A DNA stretch of 64,000 nt from Phycisphaeraceae bacterium (GCA_028284155.1 JANQSF010000010.1:83351-147350); one strand, 5' to 3'; shown: positions 52,553-61,791, numbered from the stretch's first letter. Translations and numbers: made by a program. Notes: generated by a model from the sequence alone, not told the origin.

Positions 52553-54700
52553 TCAACCACGCCGCATGAACCAGACGGTCAGGCCGATCGCGACGACGAT
52601 CAGCGGCAGGCCGGCCAGCATGAGGCCGTTGATGGTCTTGACCGCGGGCTCGGACAGCGCGCCGACGCGCCGTTCGTCCTGCCGGCGGGCGCTGGCGGCG
52701 ATCATCTCGTCGAGCCCGGCCAACCAGTACGTACTGTTGACGAACAACTCCGGGTTGGCGGGGAAGGTGAGCTGCGCACCCCGGCCGCGCCGCTCGTATT
52801 GCACGAGCACGCCGTCCACCGCCCATACGGCTGAGCTGGTGACGATCAGCCGTTGGCCTTGCTTGTTCTCGATCGCGGCTGCGAAAACGAACTCGTCTTC
52901 GGCAAGGTCTTCGTTGTACTTGGGTGGGTCGCTGCCGTCGGCGTTGGGCAGCGTTGCCGCCCACATCCGCGGCTCGCTGAGCGTGACGAGCTTGTGGACG
53001 GTCAGCCCCTTCTTCTTCATCGTCTCCTCGCTTGGCAGCGAGAGGGGCGATGCGCCGAAGAACAATCCTTGCACGCCCTGAAGCGCGACGCCGATGCGCG
53101 AGTCGGTTGGCCACTTCTTGATGACGTGCCACGTCTTGGGCAGCGTACGGTCGCGCTCGACCGCACGCTCGGTCATGACAACGCGGTCGCGGCGGATGCG
53201 CACGCCGAACTCTTCCAGCAGGTCGTCTACGGGATCGTCCTGTACGCGGGTCGTGAAGTTGTTGGCCGTCTCGCGTCGTCGCGGGCCGAGCACGAGCATC
53301 GCGCCGTCACCTGCGTCGAGGCGTTGGCGGATGGCGTCGACCATCGCCTTGTGGTCTGGGCCGAACAGCACGCCGGGCGGCTCCGGTTCGGGCGATTCGA
53401 GGTAGACCCAGACCGCCTTCTGTTCTTCTTTGATCTGTGGCATCTGCCCGCCGCGCCGACGCGGGTCGACATGCCAGACGTCCAACTCGAATCGCGACCG
53501 CGCGATCATGTTGCCGATCACAAAGTACGTGGCCGGCTGATTGCGCGGCGACAGCGGGTTGTACATGCCGATGTTGGTCAGCACGACTTTCGGGTCGTGT
53601 TTCTGCAACAGGCTCGCGATCGCGCCGGTGAGTCGTTCCTCGCCCAGGTAGATGTTGTGCTTTTCTTCGTCGGCTGAAGCCTCGTCATCCGGGGCGCGTT
53701 CCGACTCGTTGCGACGCAGCAGCGACGACGCGCCGACCAGGCGATGCCGTCGTTCCTCGGCGTCGTCTTTCTGATTCATGATCACGATGACGTCGTACCC
53801 GACGCCGGCGATGAGCTGTTCGTAGTCCGCGTCGGACGGGGCGTTGAGCAGGTCTTCCAACGGCTTGGCCAGCCGCTTGCGAGCGTCTTTCATGCGCGTG
53901 ATCTGGTCGTGCATGAGGCCCTTGATCGTGACATCCACCTCCGGGCCGGCCGCGTCGAGTTCGCGCTGGAAGCCCTCGATGTACCGGGCATACACGGCCT
54001 CGTCGAGGTAAGACATCACGCCGCGTAACGACGTGCGGTCGGCTTCGTACTTGGGCAGCGGTGGCTTGAGCAGATCGGTGTGGTCGGACAACGCTGCCTC
54101 GATCTGCGTTTCGTCACGCTGCTTGAGCGTGTTGTGCAGGTTGGCCGCCAGTTGACGCGTCTTCTGCGGGACCTGCCGGTTCTGGACCATGTCCAACAGC
54201 GGACGCTGCTGGCCGCGCAGGTCGGCGCGGGCCTGTTCGAGGGCCTTGTGACCCGCCTCGACCGCGTCGCGCACCGGCTTCAGACGTCCTTCGAAACGTT
54301 CGTGGATCGACTCGTAAAACTCGTCGCGTTGTTCGAGGTCTTTGGCTGGGTCGATGATCTGCGACGTGATCTGGTCGCTGTATTCGTCGTACTCGCGGAT
54401 CAGGTCGATGGTGCGCTTGCGCTCGTCCTGCTCCGGGTCCATGAGCGAGACGATGTGGATCGGCTCGTCGAGGCGGTCGAGCAGGTTTTCGGTCTGGTCC
54501 GACAGGCTGTACGTGCCCGTGCCGGTCAGGTCCCAACGGACCATCTTGCGGCTCTTGGCTGACATGCGCTGCACACCACGTTCGAGCATGACGTTGACGC
54601 CGACGACCAGCGCCAGCGCGATCAACGACGCGAGCGTGACGTTCAAGCCGTACTTGATGCGGCGTTGCAGGGCGGTTTCTTGTTGGGGCGTGTCAGCCAT
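52553..54700 (-). CDS. GldG-like ABC-type transport auxiliary protein
   Basis: 715 residues. N-terminal helix LNVTLASLIALALVVGVNVMLE after a cytoplasmic start, then the GldG-type opening DLTGTGTYSLSDQTENLLDRLDEPIHIVSLMDPE and ERKRTIDLIREYDEYSDQI (described only up to the limit). A long helical middle (about 120-270) is followed by the ABC_transp_aux core with YVLTNIGMYNPLS-like and MLVLGPRRRETANN, and the end helix LMLAGLPLIVVAIGLTVWFMRR. Gld proteins in Bacteroidetes serve gliding/secretion; planctomycete homologues have unknown cargo. Adjacent to the permease (18 bases). Confidence 0.88.
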   Translation of the reverse strand: MADTPQQETALQRRIKYGLNVTLASLIALALVVGVNVMLERGVQRMSAKSRKMVRWDLTGTGTYSLSDQTENLLDRLDEPIHIVSLMDPEQDERKRTIDLIREYDEYSDQITSQIIDPAKDLEQRDEFYESIHERFEGRLKPVRDAVEAGHKALEQARADLRGQQRPLLDMVQNRQVPQKTRQLAANLHNTLKQRDETQIEAALSDHTDLLKPPLPKYEADRTSLRGVMSYLDEAVYARYIEGFQRELDAAGPEVDVTIKGLMHDQITRMKDARKRLAKPLEDLLNAPSDADYEQLIAGVGYDVIVIMNQKDDAEERRHRLVGASSLLRRNESERAPDDEASADEEKHNIYLGEERLTGAIASLLQKHDPKVVLTNIGMYNPLSPRNQPATYFVIGNMIARSRFELDVWHVDPRRRGGQMPQIKEEQKAVWVYLESPEPEPPGVLFGPDHKAMVDAIRQRLDAGDGAMLVLGPRRRETANNFTTRVQDDPVDDLLEEFGVRIRRDRVVMTERAVERDRTLPKTWHVIKKWPTDSRIGVALQGVQGLFFGASPLSLPSEETMKKKGLTVHKLVTLSEPRMWAATLPNADGSDPPKYNEDLAEDEFVFAAAIENKQGQRLIVTSSAVWAVDGVLVQYERRGRGAQLTFPANPELFVNSTYWLAGLDEMIAASARRQDERRVGALSEPAVKTINGLMLAGLPLIVVAIGLTVWFMRRG

Positions 54701-54718
54701 GGTTGGTCTACGGGTGCG

Positions 54719-55444
54719 TTAACGCCATCTGCGGCTTTGGACGATCATGCCAGCCAGGAACAGGAACAACATGCTCCCGCTTGCGAAGTAAACGACGTGC
54801 GTCAGGTCGATCAGGCCGCGGGCGAAGTCGGCGTAGCGGCGGTTCACGTCGATCGCGAACATCAGCTTCTGGTACTTGGGCGCCAGCGATAGTTGACGGG
54901 GCAGGTATTCCATGAGGAACGTCAGCGCACAGATGATGAACACGCCGATCAGGAACGCGATCGTCTGGTTGTTCGTCAACGCCGAGGTGAACGTCCCGAT
55001 GGCGAGATAGAAACCGCCGACGAGCATCAGCCCGACCATGCCGCTGATGAACGGCCCCCAGTCGGGCATCGGTTTGGCGGTGAACAGGTAGACGATCCAG
55101 AACACGACAAAGGGCGTGAGCAGCGTGAGGAAGAACGTCAACGCCGCGACCCACTTGCCCAGCACGACGGCCGAGTCGGCCACGGGCGCGGTGACGAGCA
55201 ACTCGATCGAGCCGGAGCGGTTCTCCTCGCTGATCAGCCTCATGCTGATGGCGGGTGCGAGAAAGATCAGGAAATACGCGGTGAACTGGAACGGCTCGCG
55301 GAGCGTGGCCGGCGCGCCGGGTTCGAACGAGCGAGCGAACACGATGGCCGCGCCGAAGCTGAACAGACCGAGCACGACGTACCCGATTGGCGAGTAGAAC
55401 AGGCTCAGCAATTCGCGTTTCGCGATGGTCAGTGTGTGTCGCAT
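54719..55444 (-). CDS. ABC-2 type permease (GldF-like)
   Basis: 241 residues with six hydrophobic segments (about 15-38, 50-68, 95-120, 130-155, 163-185, 218-238). The conserved block APAISMRLISEENRSGSIELLVTAPV is the EExxGTxExLLxxP-type motif of ABC-2 permeases. Works with the ATPase encoded upstream and the GldG-like protein downstream. Inner membrane. Confidence 0.92.
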   Translation of the reverse strand: MRHTLTIAKRELLSLFYSPIGYVVLGLFSFGAAIVFARSFEPGAPATLREPFQFTAYFLIFLAPAISMRLISEENRSGSIELLVTAPVADSAVVLGKWVAALTFFLTLLTPFVVFWIVYLFTAKPMPDWGPFISGMVGLMLVGGFYLAIGTFTSALTNNQTIAFLIGVFIICALTFLMEYLPRQLSLAPKYQKLMFAIDVNRRYADFARGLIDLTHVVYFASGSMLFLFLAGMIVQSRRWR

Positions 55445-55488
55445 GGGGCGCGGTCGTTCAGCTTCAAATTTGGCTGAAGTCGTGTGTC

Positions 55489-55566
55489 GGGTGCCACTGG
55501 CGGCTTGTCCGCCAGTGCTCTGGCCGTACAGTCAACTCACTGGCGGACAAGCCGCCAGTGGCACCC
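55489..55566. repeat. Palindromic element C
   Basis: Perfect 29-bp inverted arms (55489-55517 and 55538-55566) beginning GGGTGCCACTGGCGG, with a 20-base loop. Within each arm CACTGGCGG and CCGCCAGTG also pair, so it is a nested palindrome. It lies between the ATPase and permease genes of the ABC exporter. Confidence 0.92.
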
Positions 55567-55583
55567 AGTCCGGCACGATGATT

Positions 55584-56549
55584 TCACGTTGCCTTTGCCT
55601 CTTTCTTGTGTTCCGCCTCGTCCATCTCGCGGAAAACCTGCATGTAATAGTCTTCGAGGCTGACCTGCCGCTGCCCGACGCCGCGCGTCGGCCAGGACTC
55701 GGCTGTCACGGCCGCGAGCACTTTTTCGCGCACGTCGCCTTCGCCTTTGGGTGTGATCTCAGCCCGGCACCAGCCCGCGGCCGACGATGTCTCGACGCGC
55801 GCGACGCCGGCGACTTTTTCGAGTTTCGATTTGACAGCCGACGGCTCCGCCTGCGTCTCGACGGTGACACGCGACCCACCTTTGGCCTTGCCGCGCAGGT
55901 CGTCCACCGTGCCGTCGGCGATCATCTTGCCCTTGCGGATGATCATGATCCGGTCGGCGACCTTCTCGATCTCCGCCAGGATGTGACTCGACAGCAGGAT
56001 GGCGTGGTCGTTGCGCAGCTCTTCGAGGAACTTGCGGATCTCCACGATCTGGATCGGGTCGAGCCCGGCCGTCGGCTCGTCGAGGATGAGCACCTTCGGG
56101 TTGTGTAACAATGCTTGCGCCAAGCCGACACGCTGGCGGTTGCCCTTGGACAGGTGCCCGATCACCCGGCGGCGCAGCTGACTGAGGCCGCAGCGGTCGC
56201 AGACCGTGTCGATGCGTTCGCTGGTTGTCTTCTTGTCGAGTCGGAACAGTTTGGCGCGGAACTGAAGGAACTCTTCGACGCGCATCTCGAGATAGAGCGG
56301 GTTGTTTTCGGGCATGTAGCCGACGGCCGCCCGGGCGGACTCCGCCGCTTTCGTGACGTTATGCCCCGCCACGGTGGCCGTGCCCGCCGTGGGCGGGAGG
56401 TAGCCGGTCAGGATGCGCAGTGTGGTCGACTTGCCAGCTCCGTTGGGGCCGAGGAAGCCGACGATCTTGCCCTTGGGGATCGAAAACGACAGGTCGTCCA
56501 CGGCGAGGGTGGGGCCATACCACTTGGTGATGTGTGCCGCTTCGATCAT
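55584..56549 (-). CDS. ABC transporter ATP-binding protein (GldA-like)
   Basis: 321 residues from ATG 56549 (MIEAAHITKWYG); upstream in-frame codons up to 56660 are Pro/Asp-rich and lack homology. Walker A GFLGPNGAGKSTT, Q-loop YMPENNPLYLEM (Glu in place of Gln), signature HLSKGNRQRVGLAQALLHNP, Walker B VLILDEPTAGLDP and switch His LLSSHIL. The C-terminal 90 residues form an extra domain of the DUF4162 type (VETQAEPSAVKSKLEKV). Energises the adjacent ABC-2 permease. Confidence 0.95.
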   Translation of the reverse strand: MIEAAHITKWYGPTLAVDDLSFSIPKGKIVGFLGPNGAGKSTTLRILTGYLPPTAGTATVAGHNVTKAAESARAAVGYMPENNPLYLEMRVEEFLQFRAKLFRLDKKTTSERIDTVCDRCGLSQLRRRVIGHLSKGNRQRVGLAQALLHNPKVLILDEPTAGLDPIQIVEIRKFLEELRNDHAILLSSHILAEIEKVADRIMIIRKGKMIADGTVDDLRGKAKGGSRVTVETQAEPSAVKSKLEKVAGVARVETSSAAGWCRAEITPKGEGDVREKVLAAVTAESWPTRGVGQRQVSLEDYYMQVFREMDEAEHKKEAKAT

Positions 56550-56743
56550 GTCGGGGCCTTGCGTCGACCGGGGGGCGTCCGGGGGCGACCGGGAATCGGC
56601 CGACGGCTTGGGGATGTCAGGGGGGACGGAATGGTAATCCCCGGAGTCAGTGTCGGTCAAGACGGGTTAAGTGTATGAACCGGGGCGGCATACCCGTTAG
56701 GATGATGGCAGAACGAGTGCCACGTGAGCGCGGAACGACGGCT

Positions 56744-57436
56744 ATGCATCGGCGGGTAGGCTTCACAATCATCGAATTGCTGGTGGTGATCTCGATCATC
56801 ATCCTGTTGATCGCGCTGCTGCTGCCCGCCCTGCGTCACGCGCGGAACCAGGCGCAGATCGCGTCGTGCATGTCACGGCTCGGCCAATTGGGCGCGGCTG
56901 TCGTGTCGTATCAGAATGATTGGACGCTGAACGAGCCCTGGACGTTCGCCAACGGCAGCGGCGACTACCCGCATGAGTCGGGCGGGCGCGGCGGATACAG
57001 CGAGATCGGCGACGGCCGACAGGGCTTGTTCCAGCGGACGCCGGCGCTTGGGCTACAAGTTCGCACGGGTTACATCCCGACGGGTGAGTCGTTTTTCTGC
57101 CCGAACAATCCGATTCCGTGGGAGCGTTGGTACGACCCGATCCCGGCCAGCTCGTTTACGAAATTCCATGGGACTTATGCTTGGCATTACCGGCACGTCA
57201 AGCGCAGCCGGGCGCTCGACGCTCGCGGCAACGGGGTGCTGTACGACAACCCGGAGTCCGAAAACCTGGTCATGATCGACGCGAACAACACGACCTGGTC
57301 GACATGGACGTTCCCGTACAACCTGGAGCATTACAACGCACTGATGGTCGCCGGCGACGTGCAGCGGGTCGATTGGGGGCTGGACTTCGACATTCAGCAA
57401 TGGTTGTGGGGAGAGGCGCGGCGACCGTACGATTAG
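56744..57436 (+). CDS. Prepilin-like type II secretion protein
   Basis: 230 residues from ATG 56744. Leader MHRRVG then [30 protein letters not shown], a canonical prepilin peptidase site (Gly|Phe, Glu5). Body rich in Trp/Tyr (IPWERWYDPIP, YAWHYRHVKRS) with CPNN and CMSR cysteines. Near the end, YNLEHYNALMVAGDVQRVDW resembles the H-X9-DG region of the 7340 product but with Gly-Asp order. Upstream ATGs (56676, 56702) would give an unusually long leader. Confidence 0.87.
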   Translation: MHRRVGFTIIELLVVISIIILLIALLLPALRHARNQAQIASCMSRLGQLGAAVVSYQNDWTLNEPWTFANGSGDYPHESGGRGGYSEIGDGRQGLFQRTPALGLQVRTGYIPTGESFFCPNNPIPWERWYDPIPASSFTKFHGTYAWHYRHVKRSRALDARGNGVLYDNPESENLVMIDANNTTWSTWTFPYNLEHYNALMVAGDVQRVDWGLDFDIQQWLWGEARRPYD

Positions 57437-57490
57437 GACGATGGGCACAGATAGGTTTGGACAAAGCAACTCTTTTTCGCGCGGAATGTC

Positions 57491-58021
57491 ATGCGTATTC
57501 GGATTGCGACGGATCAGGACCGCGATCGTGTGCGCGGCATCCACTTGGCCGCTTTCCCGGACTCAGAGCGCGACCTCGTCGCCGACTTGGCTGAGCGCTT
57601 GCTTTGTGAACCGACCTTGCCACCGGCGGTCAGCCTGATTGCGGAAACTGACGACGGCGTCGCCGGTCATGTTGCCTTCAGCCCCGTGTGGTCGGAGGAT
57701 GACAGGGAGATGAACGGTTATATCCTGGCGCCGCTTGGCGTGCACCCCGAGTCACAGAAGCGAGGGGTCGGGTTGGGTCTTGTCGAGGCCGGTATGCAAC
57801 GTCTCAAGGCCGCGGGTGTACAGGTCGTGTTTGTATATGGCGATCCGGCGTACTACGGCCGGTTCGGCTTCAGTGTTGAGTCGGCGGCCGGTTATGTGCC
57901 GCCGTACGCGCTGCAGTACCCACATGGTTGGCAAGCGTGTGAGTTGAGCGAAGTCGGCGGGGAAAGGCGCGAAGTCCGAGTGACTTGTGTTGATGCGCTG
58001 TGTGATCCGGAGCTTTGGTGA
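57491..58021 (+). CDS. GNAT family N-acetyltransferase (YhbS-like)
   Basis: 176 residues. GNAT fold with acetyl-CoA loop PESQKRGVGLGLVEAGMQRL (Q/R-x-x-G-x-G), preceded by YILAPLGV and followed by VVFVYGDPAYYGRFGF, the YhbS-type signature. Probably acetylates a small molecule or protein amine. Follows the prepilin by 54 bases and precedes the sulfatase by 64. Confidence 0.88.
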   Translation: MRIRIATDQDRDRVRGIHLAAFPDSERDLVADLAERLLCEPTLPPAVSLIAETDDGVAGHVAFSPVWSEDDREMNGYILAPLGVHPESQKRGVGLGLVEAGMQRLKAAGVQVVFVYGDPAYYGRFGFSVESAAGYVPPYALQYPHGWQACELSEVGGERREVRVTCVDALCDPELW

Positions 58022-58073
58022 CGATGGCGGCGAGGTGACCGGGCCATGCCGGATCGCGCCGCCTTTCGCTTGA

Positions 58074-58079
58074 TACACT
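58074..58079 (+). promoter_or_regulatory. -10 box of sulfatase gene, leaderless arrangement
   Basis: TACACT six bases before the ATG at 58086; no Shine-Dalgarno and no clear -35. Confidence 0.4.
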
Positions 58080-58085
58080 GGTCGC

Positions 58086-59552
58086 ATGCACACGACCAGA
58101 ACTTTGCGATACGTCCCTGTCCTCATGGTGTTTCTCGCGCTCGGCATGATCTCGCCACACGCGACGGCAGCCGAACATACGACCAATCCAAACTTCATCA
58201 TCCTGTTCGTCGACGACTGGGGCTGGCGGGACGCGGCGTGCTACGGCAGCGACCTGTACGAAACACCGAACATCGACAAGCTGGCGGCGACCGGCGTGCG
58301 TTTCACGAACGGCTACTCAGCCTGCACGGTCTGCTCGCCGACGCGCAACGCATTGATGACTGGGATGTATCCCGGGCGAACGAATTGCACGGACTTCATC
58401 GCCGGGCACGTTCGGCCGAAAGCCAAACTGCGCGTCCCTGACTGGAACATGAAGCTCGACCACGGGCACACGACCATCGCCGAGGCGCTCAAGAAGCACG
58501 GCTACGCGACGGCCCACGTCGGCAAGTGGCACCTCATGCCGCGCGGCCAGAAAGACATGAACGACTACCTGCCAACGCGGCACGGGTTCGACATCAACGT
58601 CGGCGGCAACGAGTGGGGCCTGCCCGGCAGCTACCACTACCCATACAAGCGGAAGAACCGCTACGCCCGGGCCGTGACCAACCTGCCGCCTGGCGGCAAG
58701 CCCGGCGATTACCTGACCGACTTCCTCACCGACCACGCCCTCAAGTTCATTGCGTCGAACAAGGACAAGCCGTTCTTCCTCAACTTCTGCTACTACAACG
58801 TGCACACGCCGTTGCAGGGCCGGGTCGACCTCGTCAAGCGTTACGAGAAGAAGTTGGCGAACATGCCTCACAGCGACCGCGTGCAGCGTCACAAGTTGGC
58901 CGTCTACGCGGCGATGGTGCACAGCGTGGACGAGAGCGTCGGCCGCATCATGAAGAAACTGGACGAGTTGGACATCGCCGACAACACGGTGATCATCCTG
59001 GCCGGCGACAACGGCGGGCTGGACCGTAACAACCGACCGACCGACAACCACCCGTTGCGGCAGGGCAAGGGGCATGTCTACGAAGGCGGAACGCGCGTCC
59101 CCACAATCATCCGTTGGCCGGGCAAGGGTGCGACGGGGGCAGTGTCGCATACGCCGGTGATGACCATCGATTTTTATCCGACGATGCTCAAGATCGCGGG
59201 TCTCACGGGCGTCGCGGCGCACAACAAAAACGTCGATGGCGCGAGCCTCATCCCTGTGTTGCGCGACCCGTCAGCCAAACTCGATCGCGACTTGTTCTGG
59301 CACTACCCGCACTACCACACCGGCGGCGCGACCCCGCACGGCGCGGTCCGCAGCGGCGACTACAAGCTGATCGAGTTTTACGAGGACATGCGCGTCGAGT
59401 TGTACAACGTAAAGCAAGACATCGGTGAGAAGAATGACCTGGCGCCGAAGTCGCCGAATTTGGTCCAGACCTTGCGTGACAAGCTGCACGCTTGGCGGAA
59501 GAAGATCGACGCGCAGATGCCGACGAAGAATCCGAATTATGTTCGGAATTGA
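58086..59552 (+). CDS. Exported sulfatase (arylsulfatase family)
   Basis: 488 residues. Signal peptide (RYVPVLMVFLALGMISPHATA, cleavage near 30). NFIILFVDDWGWRDAACYGS gives the metal-binding Asp pair; CTVCSPTRNALMTGMYPGR contains the Cys-x-Pro-x-Arg site for formylglycine conversion; then GKWHLM and IILAGDNGG with the late metal Asp-Asn, and FFLNFCYYNVHTPLQG. A full S1-type sulfatase that hydrolyses sulfate esters, typical of planctomycetes that degrade algal polysaccharides. An anaerobic or FGE-type maturation enzyme is not in the window. Palindromic element A starts two bases after the stop. Confidence 0.95.
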   Translation: MHTTRTLRYVPVLMVFLALGMISPHATAAEHTTNPNFIILFVDDWGWRDAACYGSDLYETPNIDKLAATGVRFTNGYSACTVCSPTRNALMTGMYPGRTNCTDFIAGHVRPKAKLRVPDWNMKLDHGHTTIAEALKKHGYATAHVGKWHLMPRGQKDMNDYLPTRHGFDINVGGNEWGLPGSYHYPYKRKNRYARAVTNLPPGGKPGDYLTDFLTDHALKFIASNKDKPFFLNFCYYNVHTPLQGRVDLVKRYEKKLANMPHSDRVQRHKLAVYAAMVHSVDESVGRIMKKLDELDIADNTVIILAGDNGGLDRNNRPTDNHPLRQGKGHVYEGGTRVPTIIRWPGKGATGAVSHTPVMTIDFYPTMLKIAGLTGVAAHNKNVDGASLIPVLRDPSAKLDRDLFWHYPHYHTGGATPHGAVRSGDYKLIEFYEDMRVELYNVKQDIGEKNDLAPKSPNLVQTLRDKLHAWRKKIDAQMPTKNPNYVRN

Positions 59553-59554
59553 CC

Positions 59555-59670
59555 GTAGGGTGGGCCAAGGCTCGGCGCGGCCCACCGTTTCGCGCCCGAG
59601 TGATACCTTGACACAACTGTTCATCATCGGCGTCCGGTGGTGGGCCGCGCAAAGCCTTGGCCCACCCTAC
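59555..59670. repeat. Palindromic element A, long copy 2
   Basis: Arms 59555-59586 and 59639-59670, GTAGGGTGGGCCAAGGC... and its inverse, with 52 bases between. Arms nearly identical to those at 12035-12150; loops differ. Located between the sulfatase stop and the Gfo/Idh start. Confidence 0.92.
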
Positions 59671-59700
59671 CCGACAAGGGCGCCGTTCAGGAGCATGCTC

Positions 59701-60915
59701 ATGCCCGACACCCCCTCACGACGCGACGTGCTGCAATCGGCTGGCCTTGGTGCGGCAATACTGACAACCGGCGTGGCCGGCTCGGCCCGCGGGTTTGCCG
59801 CGAATGAAACGATCCACCTCGGCGTCATCGGCTGCGGCGGGCGGGCGGCGCGCAACCTGATGCCTAAGGCCATGAAGCAGCCGGGCGTCAAGGTGGTCGC
59901 GTTATGTGACGTGTTCGACGGCAACCTCGGCCGGGCCAAAGCGACGGTCGAGAAGGCTGGCGGCAATCCGTTTACGACAAAGCGGCATGAGGAGTTGCTT
60001 GCTCGCAAAGACGTCGACGCCGTGATCGTTGGCACGCCCGACCACTGGCACGTGCCGGTCACGGTTGACGCGTGCGCTGCGGGCAAGGACGTCTATTGCG
60101 AGAAGCCGCTGACGCACGACCTGTCCGAAGGTGAGAAGGTCATCGCGGCGCAGAACGAGCACAAGTGCGTCGTTCAGGTGGGCACGCAGCAGCGGTCGAT
60201 GCCGCAGTGGGCCAAGGCTCGCAAGCTCGTGCAGGCGGGCAAGATCGGCCACGTCCACAAGGTGCACATGTCGTGGAACCGCAACTTCATCCCGTTCCGC
60301 AAGTACGTGCCCAACATCAACCCGAATCAGTTCGACTGGAAGCGGTTTCTGGGCAACGCGCCGGATCAGCCGTTCGACCCGTACCGGGCGCTGGGCAACT
60401 GGCGGTGGTTCTGGGATTTCGGCGCGGGCATCCTGGGCGACCTGATGGTGCACTGGATGGACGCGGTCAACTGGGTGCTCGACCTGCCGGCCCCGTCGCA
60501 CGCGGTGACGGTCGGCGACCAGTTCGCGACGAAGGGCGTGTGGGAGACGCCGGACACGATCCAGACGTTGCTCCAGTACCCGAAGCAGAAACTCCAGGTC
60601 CACTTCGAGGGCACGTTCGTCAACCGGCACCGCAAGGCCGGCACGACCTTCATGGGGACCAAGGGCACGCTCTACGTCGATCGCGGGCGGTACGAGTTGC
60701 ACCCCGAGCCGCGTAGCGACTTCAAGCCGGAGGTCTTCTCGCCCGGCGGTGGTGAGAAGGGGGCCGATTTCGATGTGGACGGCACGTCGTTGCACATCGC
60801 CGACTGGCTGGACTGCATCCGCACGCGTCGCAAGCCGATCGCGCCGGCCGAGGCGGGCGTCGCGGCGGCGGCGGCGGCGCACATCGCGAACGCGGCGTTG
60901 CGGGGCAAGGCGTGA
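59701..60915 (+). CDS. Tat-exported Gfo/Idh/MocA oxidoreductase
   Basis: 404 residues from ATG 59701, with AGGAG seven bases upstream (an ATG at 59695 is too close to that box). Tat signal PSRRDVLQSAGLGAAILTTG. Then Gfo/Idh motifs: IHLGVIGCGGRAARNL (Rossmann), VVALCDVFDGNL, VIVGTPDHWHVPV, CEKPLTHDLSEG (the EKP motif), and WRWFWDFGAGILGDLMVHW. Planctomycetes have many such exported dehydrogenases; substrate likely a sugar derivative. Downstream of the sulfatase it may take part in the same glycan degradation, with element A between. Confidence 0.93.
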   Translation: MPDTPSRRDVLQSAGLGAAILTTGVAGSARGFAANETIHLGVIGCGGRAARNLMPKAMKQPGVKVVALCDVFDGNLGRAKATVEKAGGNPFTTKRHEELLARKDVDAVIVGTPDHWHVPVTVDACAAGKDVYCEKPLTHDLSEGEKVIAAQNEHKCVVQVGTQQRSMPQWAKARKLVQAGKIGHVHKVHMSWNRNFIPFRKYVPNINPNQFDWKRFLGNAPDQPFDPYRALGNWRWFWDFGAGILGDLMVHWMDAVNWVLDLPAPSHAVTVGDQFATKGVWETPDTIQTLLQYPKQKLQVHFEGTFVNRHRKAGTTFMGTKGTLYVDRGRYELHPEPRSDFKPEVFSPGGGEKGADFDVDGTSLHIADWLDCIRTRRKPIAPAEAGVAAAAAAHIANAALRGKA

Positions 60916-60940
60916 GAATTCACTTAACGCGATTTGATCT

Positions 60941-61023
60941 GGGAGGGCGAGGCGCCGTCCGAGCCGCAGGCGCGCGGCTTGCGCACAGAATTCACCGCGG
61001 CTCGGACAGAGCCACGCCGCCCC
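60941..61023. repeat. Palindromic element B, copy 2 (diverged)
   Basis: Left arm 60941-60966 (GGGAGGGCGAGGCGCC...) and imperfect right arm 60998-61023. Opposite in orientation to the copy at 13225-13306, judged by the loop sequence. It lies 25 bases after the Gfo/Idh stop. The following bases up to 61143 hold nothing recognised. Confidence 0.85.
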
Positions 61024-61143
61024 GCCAACAACTGACGCACACCCATCCCCGTTGATTCGACTGCATCGTTTGCTTGCGCCTGGCCGTGGTTGATCCGGGC
61101 CTCAGTCACCGCCAACCTGGTCTCGTTCGCCACGCGGCTCGCG

Positions 61144-61791
61144 CTACTGCCGCGGTTCGTCCAGGTCGTTGTAGGGAGACGTGTCCATCGGGTCGGGGGG
61201 CGGTTGAGCTTGTTGCTGCCCTTCATACGGCGGTGTCGTGCCCCATTGCTGTTGCTGTGCCCGGTTATAGGGCGGGTAGCCGGCTTGCCCCTGCGGTCGG
61301 TTAGGGTTGAATGGGGGGTAACCCTTCTGGCCGTAACCCTGTTGCCCCGGCGGCGCGTAGCCCGCGCCCGTTTCGGCGATTGGGCCAAGATACTGCGCGT
61401 CGCCGAATCCGATCATCGGGTAGAACACGATCGGCAGGAAGATCATTCCGATCGCCCACGCGGGCTCCTTGCCGAAACACTTGGCGATGTCGATTGCGTG
61501 AAAGATCTGAACGACCATTTGGGCAATCGGTATGAACTCGAGCACCACCCACCATGAGGGGCGACCGACGATCTGGTTGAGCACGATTTTGTCGTAGATG
61601 GGGATTAGCGACGCCCAGCCTGGCTGGCCCGCTTTGGTGAAGATGCCCCAGTAGAGCAACGCCTGCATCCCGCTGTACATGACCAACGAGAAGCAGCACA
61701 ATCCGCACATGAGACCGATCGCCTCGACCCCACCGGCCGGCGGAGCACCCCGGGCCTGACCCAGCATCAACAGCAAGTCCATGCTTGTCAT
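61144..61791 (-). CDS. DUF5684-type membrane protein with Gln/Pro-rich tail
   Basis: 215 residues. Hydrophobic segments at about 23-48 and 75-100, 118-135, with WASLIPIYDKIVLNQIVGRPSWW between, the core of the DUF5684 family. The last 80 residues are Gln/Pro/Gly/Tyr-rich (GYAPPGQQGYGQKGYPPF, RAQQQQWGTTPP). Inner membrane; function unknown. Start 61791; ATG 61782 also possible. First of three small membrane protein genes on this strand. Confidence 0.78.
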   Translation of the reverse strand: MTSMDLLLMLGQARGAPPAGGVEAIGLMCGLCCFSLVMYSGMQALLYWGIFTKAGQPGWASLIPIYDKIVLNQIVGRPSWWVVLEFIPIAQMVVQIFHAIDIAKCFGKEPAWAIGMIFLPIVFYPMIGFGDAQYLGPIAETGAGYAPPGQQGYGQKGYPPFNPNRPQGQAGYPPYNRAQQQQWGTTPPYEGQQQAQPPPDPMDTSPYNDLDEPRQ

